Position numbers and translations under genes: made by a program. Shown here in pieces: positions 6,826 through 12,623 of a DNA stretch of 12,623 bases; position 1 is the first letter of the stretch, and each line of letters opens with the position of its first letter. The DNA comes from Bacteroidales bacterium (lineage in GTDB: Bacteria; Bacteroidota; Bacteroidia; Bacteroidales; Muribaculaceae). The stretch is taken from assembly GCA_900755985.1 (NCBI GenBank), contig CAAEIL010000033.1:1-12623 (forward strand), read 5' to 3'. The notes below the pieces were generated by a model that did no database searches, was not told the DNA's origin, and was given only the letters and a program-made list of their open reading frames with translations.

Positions 6826-7143
6826 ATGAACGATTTTGATAAACTTATAGGCGAAGACAAACCCACATTGGTCGATTTTCATGCAACATGGTGCGGTCCT
6901 TGCCGCATGCAAGGCCCCATTATCGAAGACGTCAAAAAACACGTCGGCGACACGGCCAACGTCATTAAGGTCGACATCGACAAGAACCAGCCCCTTGCCA
7001 TGAAATATAACGTCAGGTCCGTCCCCACTCTCATTCTCTTCAAAAACGGCATGGCCGTATGGCGTACCGTCGGCGTACAGCAAGCCGATCTCCTCGAAGC
7101 CAAAATCCGCGAACATATTCCCACCAAGTCAGACGAAATCTGA
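6826..7143 (+). CDS. trxA: Thioredoxin
   Basis: This 105-residue cytoplasmic dithiol-disulfide oxidoreductase has the classic active site WCGPC (Cys23, Cys26) in VDFHATWCGPC, the buried Asp17 before it, and cis-Pro67 in SVPTLILF. The length equals that of ordinary thioredoxins and there is no signal peptide, so it should serve general reduction of protein disulfides and peroxidases or reductases. The frame is open far upstream into the RNase gene, but the RNase terminator lies in between. ATG 6826 gives the normal thioredoxin N-terminus and sits after the A-rich leader typical here. I see no clear promoter. A GC-rich hairpin follows 39 nt after the stop. Confidence 0.93.
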   Translation: MNDFDKLIGEDKPTLVDFHATWCGPCRMQGPIIEDVKKHVGDTANVIKVDIDKNQPLAMKYNVRSVPTLILFKNGMAVWRTVGVQQADLLEAKIREHIPTKSDEI

Positions 7144-7182
7144 CAGCGGATACCAACCTATCGCTCAATATATGTCCAAGCG

Positions 7183-7225
7183 GCGCGGCTTCCCCGGCGA
7201 AACCCGGGCTGGCCGCGCAGCCGTT
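7183..7225 (+). terminator. GC-rich hairpin after thioredoxin
   Basis: GCGCGGC (7183-7189) pairs with GCCGCGC (7212-7218). Inside, CCCGG (7193-7197) pairs with CCGGG (7204-7208) around a CGAAAC loop. The T-run after it is poor (CCGTTTATT), so termination may be partial and the next gene may be reached by read-through. Confidence 0.6.
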
Positions 7226-7247
7226 TATTATCAGCATACTAATATCT

Positions 7248-7265
7248 GCCGCTTTGCGGCTTCTT
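7248..7265 (+). promoter_or_regulatory. Short hairpin close to the start codon of the next gene
   Basis: GCCGC (7248-7252), loop TTT, GCGGC (7256-7260), then TTCTT. It ends 21 nt before the ATG at 7282. It could be a second weak terminator, an attenuator, or a structure affecting translation initiation. Confidence 0.45.
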
Positions 7266-7281
7266 AAATCTTATCTATATT

Positions 7282-7836
7282 ATGATTACAGATAAAATCA
7301 TCTTTCCCAAACATTTCAAGCCCGACAGTGCCGACTACTATGTCCAGAGCGAAGTAGCCGCTGACGGTCTCACTGCCGAAGAAGTTTATCCCTACTTGAC
7401 AAATTTGGCCGACTTCACGCGTTCAAGCGATATTTTTGTTTCGGCTGTACCCCTCTCGCCCGACATCAACGACCCCCATCTGTTTGCCAAGGAGGAATTC
7501 GTGCTCAAAACCGACCGGTATATTGCTCATGCCCGTGTTCTCGAAGCTATCCCGCCTAAGGGCGACCGTCCCGGTCGCATAACGTATCGTGGCGAAGGCA
7601 CAATGAACGATTCAGGAAAAACATTCGAATTCCTGCACGCCTTCCTGCTCGATGTCGAAAAAGCTGACCGGCTTAATATCATCTCGGTACTTGCTGTCAA
7701 TGGCAAGGTACTCGACGAGAAATATTTTGCTACACTCAACAATGATTTCCTGCAAGGACTTGTCAAGTATGTTCGCGGCAAAGAAACACATACCAACCAT
7801 CCCAGCCGTCCTCTAACCGGCGCCATGGTGCCCTGA
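7282..7836 (+). CDS. Conserved-looking hypothetical protein, possible START/SRPBCC fold
   Basis: I do not recognise this 184-residue protein with confidence. It has no signal peptide or membrane segment and looks soluble and cytoplasmic. Residues about 20-50 (SEVAADGLTAEEVYPYLTNL, then ADFTRSSDIF) resemble the opening strand and helix of START/SRPBCC proteins, where a helix with VWPYLTD-like wording precedes the ligand cavity. Later strands (TYRGEGTM, about 101-108; NIISVLAV, about 132-139) and a closing helix (YFATLNNDFLQGLVKYV) agree with that fold, but this is a weak inference. The C-terminal 17 residues look disordered. It lies 138 nt after thioredoxin on the same strand and ends before a strong bidirectional terminator. 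The ATG at 7282 is the first in the frame. The ligand, if any, is unknown. Confidence 0.75.
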   Translation: MITDKIIFPKHFKPDSADYYVQSEVAADGLTAEEVYPYLTNLADFTRSSDIFVSAVPLSPDINDPHLFAKEEFVLKTDRYIAHARVLEAIPPKGDRPGRITYRGEGTMNDSGKTFEFLHAFLLDVEKADRLNIISVLAVNGKVLDEKYFATLNNDFLQGLVKYVRGKETHTNHPSRPLTGAMVP

Positions 7837-7894
7837 TGTATCACACTCTCATCTTAGATGGAATTACACCTTCATCTGAAATGGTATAATAACA

Positions 7895-7928
7895 AAAAAA
7901 TCGCGAGAAATATTTCTCGCGATTTTTT
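7895..7928. terminator. Perfect 34-bp palindromic bidirectional terminator
   Basis: AAAAAATCGCGAGAAAT (7895-7911) is the exact reverse complement of 7912-7928. As RNA, either strand gives a long stem with a U-run at the 3' end. It can end the plus-strand hypothetical gene and, in the other direction, the minus-strand tRNA-Gln transcript that ends 10 nt away. Confidence 0.9.
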
Positions 7929-7937
7929 ATGCCGGTG

Positions 7938-8008
7938 TAGTCTTACCAGGATTCGAACCTGGACAAACAGAACCAAAACCTGTTGTGCTACCATTACACC
8001 ATAAGACT
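7938..8008 (-). tRNA. tRNA-Gln (anticodon TTG)
   Basis: The minus strand folds into a full cloverleaf. The acceptor stem pairs AGTCTTA (8008-8002) with TAAGACT (7945-7939) and has discriminator A at 7938. The D arm has GTG/CAC. The anticodon stem pairs ACAGG with TCTGT around loop TTTTGGT, giving anticodon TTG. The T arm is CCAGG-TTCGAAT-CCTGG. The length is 71 nt. The 3' CCA is not encoded, since CAC follows, so CCA must be added enzymatically. Confidence 0.96.
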
Positions 8009-8050
8009 ATCCTGATGCCCAAGACCATGAGCAAAGGTCCTAAAGCGGTG

Positions 8051-8082
8051 CAAATTTACGGTTTTTTCTCAATCTTACCAAA
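8051..8082 (-). promoter_or_regulatory. Promoter of tRNA-Gln
   Basis: On the minus strand TTTG (8082-8079) is followed by 20 nt and then TAAATTTG (8058-8051), with CACCGC immediately after. This matches the Bacteroidota promoter. It lies 42 nt upstream of the mature tRNA 5' end, leaving a 5' leader for RNase P to remove. Confidence 0.75.
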
Positions 8083-8169
8083 TTTTTTAGAGGTGCAGAG
8101 CCGATTTTTGCCATGCTTTTTGTGTATTTATGATCTTTCCGTTCGGTTTTGCGTTAAAATCCGCTCTTT

Positions 8170-8201
8170 CGGCAGCTCTTTTTTGTACGCGGCAGCTCTT
8201 T
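8170..8201. repeat. 12-bp direct repeat downstream of the methyltransferase gene
   Basis: CGGCAGCTCTTT occurs at 8170-8181 and again at 8190-8201, 20 bp start to start, in the 230-nt gap between the methyltransferase stop and the tRNA. No mobile element or gene is attached to it, and no strong terminator for the mutS operon is seen nearby. Confidence 0.55.
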
Positions 8202-8239
8202 ATTATCTGTTGACACTCTATTTTGTGATATGAGCAAGG

Positions 8240-9637
8240 TCAGATAACTTGTGGCGCGGACCCGGGCGTCGATGCTGAGAGTATGCGCCGGTTGGCCGGA
8301 AGAAGGTTGTTGGCGCGGTTCCCGAGGTTTTTTACAAAGCCAAGGGGGCGGTCGCCGTATGTCAGCAACACTATTCCGCGCGGGGTGTTGCTTAAGCATA
8401 TCGGCTCGCGGCGAAGAAATGCAATAGCAGTGGGGTAGTCGACTTCGGCGTTTGGGAAAGCGTCGGGGCGTAATGCCGCAGACAGCGCGAGAGGATGCGC
8501 GGGCAGCAAATCGCGGCCTTTGATGGTGGCGATGTCGGTACCTGAGTATAAAATGCCTCCGAGACAATCGCCCAGCAGGTGTATGGTATCGGACCAAACT
8601 GCAGGAAGAGCACGCAAGCGCTCGTCTGATGCTTCGACAATGAGAGAGTCGCTAAGCCAAGATGACGCTGTTTCGAGCAGCTTTTTGTCGACAGAGCACC
8701 TCGGTGCGTTTTTGTGTCGGCCGGATTTTTTTGCTGCATGGAATTGTGCGCCGTCGCCTGCAGGCTTGCGCAGAACTGCAATGAACAGGCCTTCGCCACG
8801 TATGTGTCCGGGGATAAAACGTGCTGCCGTAATGTCATTGTCGAGTGCGCCAAGTACGCCGTCGAAGTCGCAGAGACCGGTTTCGACCGGCTCGGCGCCG
8901 AAAGTCTCCATTATCCATCGGACGTTGTCTTCGTTTTCGGCCCGGTTGAAGGTGCAGGTAGAGTATATGAGGTACCCTTCGGGCCGGAGCGCCGGCCACA
9001 GATTGGCAACTATCTGTCGCTGAAGTCGGGCACAACTGCTGACCAAGGCCGTAGACCATTGTTCGACGGCTGCGGATTCTTTACGCATCATGCCTTCGCC
9101 CGAACAAGGTACGTCGGCGGCTATTAAGTCGAAGACGTGACCTGCCGAAGCGAAAGCCTCGGTGTCGCCCCTGCGGACAATTACCGAGGGCGAACCCCAT
9201 CGCTCGACATTTTCGGCGAGGGCAGCAGCCCGTCGCGGGTCGAACTCATTGGCGACCACAAGAGATCCTTCGGGAAGTGCGTCGATGGCTGCCGTCGTTT
9301 TGCCGCCTGGAGCAGCACAGGCGTCGAGGTAAAGAAGCGGCGAAACGCATCCGGCGGTCAGACGCCTGATAACGTGTCCTATGGCCATTGAAGAGGCATC
9401 CTGGACGTAATACAGCCCCTGATGCAACGCCGGGTCGAAGGTGAATGGCGGGCGCCCGTCGAGATAGAACCCGGCCGGGTTCCAGAGTACAACCGGTGCA
9501 TTGGAGGGAGTGCAGATACCTTTGGTCAGATTGACGCGTACCGATACCTCAGGTTCGGTGTCGGCGAGCACTCGGGGCAGCTGGGCAAGAGGCGTGTTGG
9601 CGGCACAGAAGTCGACAAATGTCTTTGGGAGATTCAT
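8240..9637 (-). CDS. RsmF-like RNA cytosine-C5 methyltransferase (RsmB/NOP2/NSUN family)
   Basis: This 465-residue SAM-dependent enzyme makes 5-methylcytosine in rRNA or tRNA. The core has motif I DACAAPGGKT (105-114) for SAM, motif IV DVPCSGEGMMRK with Cys178, and motif VI YSTCTFNRAENE with catalytic Cys228; two-cysteine chemistry is a family hallmark. After residue about 310 comes the C-terminal region typical of RsmF/YebU proteins: LGDCLGGILYSGTDIA, then GRDLLPAHPLALSAAL (375-390), and a PUA-like end with LLTYGDRPLGFVKNLGNRAN. The exact target (C1407 of 16S rRNA in E. coli) is not proved here. The ATG is 26 nt after the mutS stop on the same strand, with no promoter between, so the two are probably co-transcribed. 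The start gives the usual family N-terminus. Confidence 0.93.
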   Translation of the reverse strand: MNLPKTFVDFCAANTPLAQLPRVLADTEPEVSVRVNLTKGICTPSNAPVVLWNPAGFYLDGRPPFTFDPALHQGLYYVQDASSMAIGHVIRRLTAGCVSPLLYLDACAAPGGKTTAAIDALPEGSLVVANEFDPRRAAALAENVERWGSPSVIVRRGDTEAFASAGHVFDLIAADVPCSGEGMMRKESAAVEQWSTALVSSCARLQRQIVANLWPALRPEGYLIYSTCTFNRAENEDNVRWIMETFGAEPVETGLCDFDGVLGALDNDITAARFIPGHIRGEGLFIAVLRKPAGDGAQFHAAKKSGRHKNAPRCSVDKKLLETASSWLSDSLIVEASDERLRALPAVWSDTIHLLGDCLGGILYSGTDIATIKGRDLLPAHPLALSAALRPDAFPNAEVDYPTAIAFLRREPICLSNTPRGIVLLTYGDRPLGFVKNLGNRANNLLPANRRILSASTPGSAPQVI

Positions 9638-9663
9638 AATCGGCTGTTATCAGGTTGGCTGTG

Positions 9664-12282
9664 TCATTTGCCGCTGACGATTTTTGACAGCGCGTTGAGT
9701 TTGTTGAGCGCTTCGACCGGCGTAAGATTATTGATGTCAAGGCCCAGGATTTCGTCGCGTACCTGAGTCAGGACGGGGTCGTCAAGCTGAAAGAAACTCA
9801 ACTGTGTGCCTTGCGGACCTTCGGTAATGTTGTCCATGCGAGGCGTGTCGGCAAGCAGTGAGCCCGATCGGCGGGCTTCTTCGAGTTGATGCAGTATGTC
9901 ATCGGCGCGGCTGACTATCGACGGAGGCATGCCGGCAAGTCTGGCGACATGTATGCCGAACGAGTGCTCCGAGCCGCCGGGCTCGAGTTTACGCATGAAA
10001 ACGACTTTGCCGTCGATTTCGCGAACCGAAACATGGAAGTTGCGCACGCGTTTGAAGGACTTCTCCATTTCGTTGAGTTCGTGATAGTGTGTGGCAAACA
10101 GGGTTTTGGGCCTGAGTCGTGACTGGTGTATGTGCTCGACTATGGCGCGGGCTATCGAAATGCCGTCGTAGGTCGAAGTGCCTCGGCCCAGTTCGTCGAA
10201 AAGTATCAGCGAGCGCTCGCTCATGTTGTTGATGATGGATGCGGCTTCGTTCATCTCGACCATGAATGTCGATTCGCCCAGCGAGATGTTGTCCGAGGCG
10301 CCCACGCGAGTAAAGACTTTGTCGACGACGCCGATATGAGCGCTTTCGGCGGCGACGAACGAACCCATCTGTGCCATGATGACGTTGATGGCCGTCTGAC
10401 GCAGCAATGCCGATTTACCCGACATGTTGGGACCGGTTATCATCAGTATCTGGTCGCTTTCGGGGTCAAGCCGTACGGTGTTGGCAATATAAGGTTCGCC
10501 GGCAGGCAGACGTTTTTCGATTACCGGGTGGCGGGCTTCGACAAGTTCGATAATCATGCTGTCATCGACGGTGGGTCGTACATAGCGGTTGGCAGCTGCG
10601 GCGTGTGTCAGTGAAAGCAGGCAGTCCAGTTCGGCAAGGAGTGCCGAGTCGCGTTGCATTGTGGAAATTTCACGGGCTACAGCGGCCACTATGTCGTTGT
10701 AAAGTGATGTCTCCAGTGACTCGATGCGTGCCTGGGCACCGAGGATTTTTTCTTCATATTCTTTCAGTTCCTGAGTTATGTAACGTTCGGCGTTAGTCAG
10801 TGTCTGCTTGCGTATCCATTCGGCCGGAACCTTGTCTTTGTGAGTGTTGGTGACTTCGATATAGTACCCGAAGACGTTGTTGAAGCCGACTTTGAGCGAG
10901 GATATGCCGGTGGCGGCGGCTTCGCGGTCGCGCAGTTTTTCGAGATATGATTTGCCCGAGAATGCGATGTCGCGCAGTTCGTCAAGCTCTTTGCTGCCTC
11001 CGCGAGCTATCACGTCGCCGCCGCCGACTTTTGACCCGGCGTCGGGATTTATTCCGCGGGCTATGCGTGCCGAAATATTCTCGCAGGGGTCAAGTTTCTG
11101 GCCCATGTCGGCAAGTTCGGCAAGCGAGGAGTTGAGACATACGGCCTTGATGGGGCCAATGGCCTCGAGAGCAGAGCGTATCTGTACAAGTTCGCGTGGC
11201 GTTACGCGCAGCGTGGCTACTTTCTGAACCAGACGCTGCAGGTCGCCCATGGGCTCGAGGCGCTGTCCTATGGCATCGCGTGATTCGGGGTCGCGGAAAA
11301 AGTATTCGACAACGTTGAGCCTCGCGTTTATTGCCTTCGGGTCGCGAAGAGGCATCAGTAGCCATTGCTGCAGGCGCCGCGCTCCCATAGGGGTAAGCGT
11401 GAAGTCTAAGACTTCGAGCAGGCTCTTGCCTTCGTCGCACAGCGGCGCTACAAGCTCGAGATTGCGCATGGTGAAGCGGTCGAGACGTACATAGCGTGAC
11501 TCGTCGATGCGGCGTATCGAGTTGATGTGCTTGGTATGTGTGTGGACGGTGATATCGAGGTAGGCGAGGCAGGCTCCGGCGGCAATTACAGCCAGAGGCA
11601 TACGCCCCAGTCCGTAGCCTTTGAGGCTTTTGGTGCCGAACTGTTGGAGCATGCGCTCGGTGGCGGCTTCGGTGGTGAATACCCAGTCTTCGAGTTCGAA
11701 TGTAAGGTAATGGCCGCTGAACAATTCGCTTACGCGGTTTTTTGTGCCGCGTTCGATGAGCAGTTCTTTAGGTGCGAATGAACCCAGTAGTTTGTCTACA
11801 TAGTCGGCGGTGCCTTCGGCGCACAGAAATTCGCCGGTCGAGACATCAAGAAAAGCGACTCCGGCCTCTTTTTTGTCGATATGTATGGCTGCCAGGAAAT
11901 TGTTGGCGCGGCGGTCGAGGACGTTGTCGCTGAGCGAGACGCCTGGTGTAACAAGTTCGGTGATGTCGCGCTTGACAAGGCCTTTGGCAAGTTTGGGGTC
12001 TTCGAGTTGCTCGCAGATGGCCACACGTTTGCCGGCGCGCACAAGTTTTGGCAGATAGGTGTCGAGGGCGTGATGAGGAAATCCGGCAAGCTCGACGTAG
12101 GCTGCCGCTCCGTTGGCACGGCGTGTCAGCGTGATGCCGAGAATCTCCGAAGCTACAAGGGCGTCGTCGCTGAATGTCTCGTAGAAGTCGCCCACGCGGA
12201 ACAGCAATACGGCGTCGGGATGTTTCTTTTTCATCTCGACATACTGTTTCATCAGCGGAGTCTCAACAATTTTCTTGGCCAT
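9664..12282 (-). CDS. mutS: DNA mismatch repair protein MutS
   Basis: This mismatch-recognition ATPase has 872 residues, normal for MutS1. The mismatch-binding Phe-X-Glu is Phe33-Tyr34-Glu35 in RVGDFYETF. Connector, lever and clamp regions follow without interruption (lever [14 protein letters not shown] at about 296-309). The ABC-type ATPase has Walker A GPNMSGKS (617-624), signature NISLGESTF, Walker B LILFDE with Asp696/Glu697, and the THYHEL switch. QLSFF (827-831) near the C-terminus matches the beta-clamp-binding motif known from Bacillus MutS, and the final helices resemble the dimer or tetramer tail. ATG 12282 gives the usual start ([14 protein letters not shown]). It leads a probable operon with the RsmF-like gene and has a strong promoter at 12418-12448. 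Confidence 0.98.
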   Translation of the reverse strand: MAKKIVETPLMKQYVEMKKKHPDAVLLFRVGDFYETFSDDALVASEILGITLTRRANGAAAYVELAGFPHHALDTYLPKLVRAGKRVAICEQLEDPKLAKGLVKRDITELVTPGVSLSDNVLDRRANNFLAAIHIDKKEAGVAFLDVSTGEFLCAEGTADYVDKLLGSFAPKELLIERGTKNRVSELFSGHYLTFELEDWVFTTEAATERMLQQFGTKSLKGYGLGRMPLAVIAAGACLAYLDITVHTHTKHINSIRRIDESRYVRLDRFTMRNLELVAPLCDEGKSLLEVLDFTLTPMGARRLQQWLLMPLRDPKAINARLNVVEYFFRDPESRDAIGQRLEPMGDLQRLVQKVATLRVTPRELVQIRSALEAIGPIKAVCLNSSLAELADMGQKLDPCENISARIARGINPDAGSKVGGGDVIARGGSKELDELRDIAFSGKSYLEKLRDREAAATGISSLKVGFNNVFGYYIEVTNTHKDKVPAEWIRKQTLTNAERYITQELKEYEEKILGAQARIESLETSLYNDIVAAVAREISTMQRDSALLAELDCLLSLTHAAAANRYVRPTVDDSMIIELVEARHPVIEKRLPAGEPYIANTVRLDPESDQILMITGPNMSGKSALLRQTAINVIMAQMGSFVAAESAHIGVVDKVFTRVGASDNISLGESTFMVEMNEAASIINNMSERSLILFDELGRGTSTYDGISIARAIVEHIHQSRLRPKTLFATHYHELNEMEKSFKRVRNFHVSVREIDGKVVFMRKLEPGGSEHSFGIHVARLAGMPPSIVSRADDILHQLEEARRSGSLLADTPRMDNITEGPQGTQLSFFQLDDPVLTQVRDEILGLDINNLTPVEALNKLNALSKIVSGK

Positions 12283-12411
12283 TGCTGTCTTAATGTTTTA
12301 GGATTGGGTTTGCGGTTTTGAAATTGGTGAAATGATGTCTGAGACGTTTAGTATCAGCGATTTGTGCTGACATAGCGAAGCATCTCAAAGCAGTTGGCGC
12401 GGGAAAGCCGA
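12283..12411 (-). promoter_or_regulatory. mutS 5' leader with hairpin and small reading frames
   Basis: The promoter implies a leader of about 130 nt. It holds a hairpin in which TCAGC (12354-12358) pairs with GCTGA (12366-12370). This sits inside a possible outer stem of TGAGA (12340-12344) with TCTCA (12383-12387). Two short minus-strand frames lie across it: a 9-codon frame from ATG 12383 to a stop at 12354-12356, and a 27-codon frame from ATG 12373 that ends at 12290, 7 nt before the mutS ATG. Confidence 0.45.
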
Positions 12412-12417
12412 CAAAGA

Positions 12418-12448
12418 CAAAGTTACGACTTTTTTGCCAACCTTCAAA
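12418..12448 (-). promoter_or_regulatory. Promoter of the mutS operon
   Basis: On the minus strand TTTG (12448-12445) is followed by exactly 19 nt and TAACTTTG (12425-12418), a full consensus match to the Bacteroidota promoter. Transcription should begin near 12412. Confidence 0.82.
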
Positions 12449-12492
12449 ATTTATTTCAGACCAACAACGCAACCTCCAACCCCCAACAACAT

Positions 12493-12528
12493 AGATTGCG
12501 CAGATTGTCTAACCTGAGTAACTTGGGG
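12493..12528. repeat. Degenerate 9-bp-period repeat at the right end
   Basis: Four 9-bp blocks run AGATTGCGC, AGATTGTCT, AACCTGAGT, AACTTGGGG. The first two share six leading bases and the last two share most positions. The surrounding 12449-12623 holds no gene, tRNA or clear terminator that I can recognise on either strand. Confidence 0.4.
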
Positions 12529-12623
12529 TCAGCGGATTTTCTCGGTGGGTAGCGCACTCATGTCAGGCGTATAGTTTAGTCAGTCTGAACATAAAGAATT
12601 TAATGTCCCCCACACCCCGGAAC

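Noticed and set aside
6277..7143. A 288-codon frame that could be read as an RNase-tail/thioredoxin fusion
   Set aside because: The upstream part is a different frame of the RNase gene, and a rho-independent terminator lies between; thioredoxin begins normally at 6826.
7849..7889. Two similar 18-bp blocks beginning TCATCT after the unknown gene
   Set aside because: Only 14 of 18 positions agree and the blocks are short and AT-rich; chance is likely.
12290..12472. 60-codon minus-strand frame as a full protein gene
   Set aside because: Its first part spans the mutS promoter. Only the inner 27-codon portion lies on the leader transcript, so it is reported as a leader frame instead.
12449..12623. 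Possible small RNA (SRP RNA, 6S or tmRNA) at the right end
   Set aside because: No SRP GGAAG-type loop, no tmRNA tRNA-like end and no clear promoter or terminator pair could be found.
1..12623. CRISPR array, insertion sequence or prophage
   Set aside because: No evenly spaced direct repeats of CRISPR length, no transposase or integrase motif and no terminal inverted repeats with target duplication were seen.

Overview
The window looks like a core-chromosome segment of a Bacteroidota bacterium, most likely a gut Bacteroidales and perhaps a Muribaculaceae (the family placement is a guess). The reasons are the promoters, the upstream regions and the gene set. The promoters follow the Bacteroidota form TTTG-N19/20-TAnnTTTG. 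The regions upstream of start codons are A-rich and lack Shine-Dalgarno sequences. The gene set is typical of the phylum: a divergent HU, a 29-residue AURKAIP1/COX24-type protein, an RNase G/E, and MutS followed by an RsmF-like methyltransferase. I see no insertion sequence, phage gene, CRISPR array or rRNA.

Left part (1-1827). Two minus-strand genes are probably co-transcribed: an exported SGNH esterase, then tilS, which runs off the left edge. A near-perfect plus-strand promoter at 1728-1758 drives the next pair: a six-helix membrane protein (DUF308/HdeD-like) overlapping by 8 nt a HAD phosphatase of the YjjG kind.

Centre (3215-6725). HU, the tiny basic COX24-type protein and an RNase G/E follow in one direction. 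Between the tiny protein and the RNase lies a 301-nt gene-free stretch with a cleanly closed three-way-junction RNA structure ending in a T-tract. The RNase has a full catalytic core and an extra tail of about 285 residues, rich in Ala, Lys, Glu and Arg, that looks like a degradosome-type scaffold.

Then come thioredoxin, a GC-rich hairpin, a second small hairpin close to the next start codon, and an unrecognised 184-residue protein that may have a START/SRPBCC fold. A perfect 34-bp palindromic terminator separates these plus-strand genes from the minus-strand block.

Right part (7938-12623). On the minus strand are tRNA-Gln(TTG) with its own promoter, an RsmF-like RNA m5C methyltransferase, and mutS. 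mutS has a textbook promoter at 12418-12448 and a leader of about 130 nt that holds a hairpin and small reading frames. The last 175 nt hold no recognisable gene, only a degenerate 9-bp-period repeat.

Most genes are housekeeping (translation, RNA decay, redox, mismatch repair). The parts most worth a second look are the non-coding structures and the RNase tail, not a new gene system.
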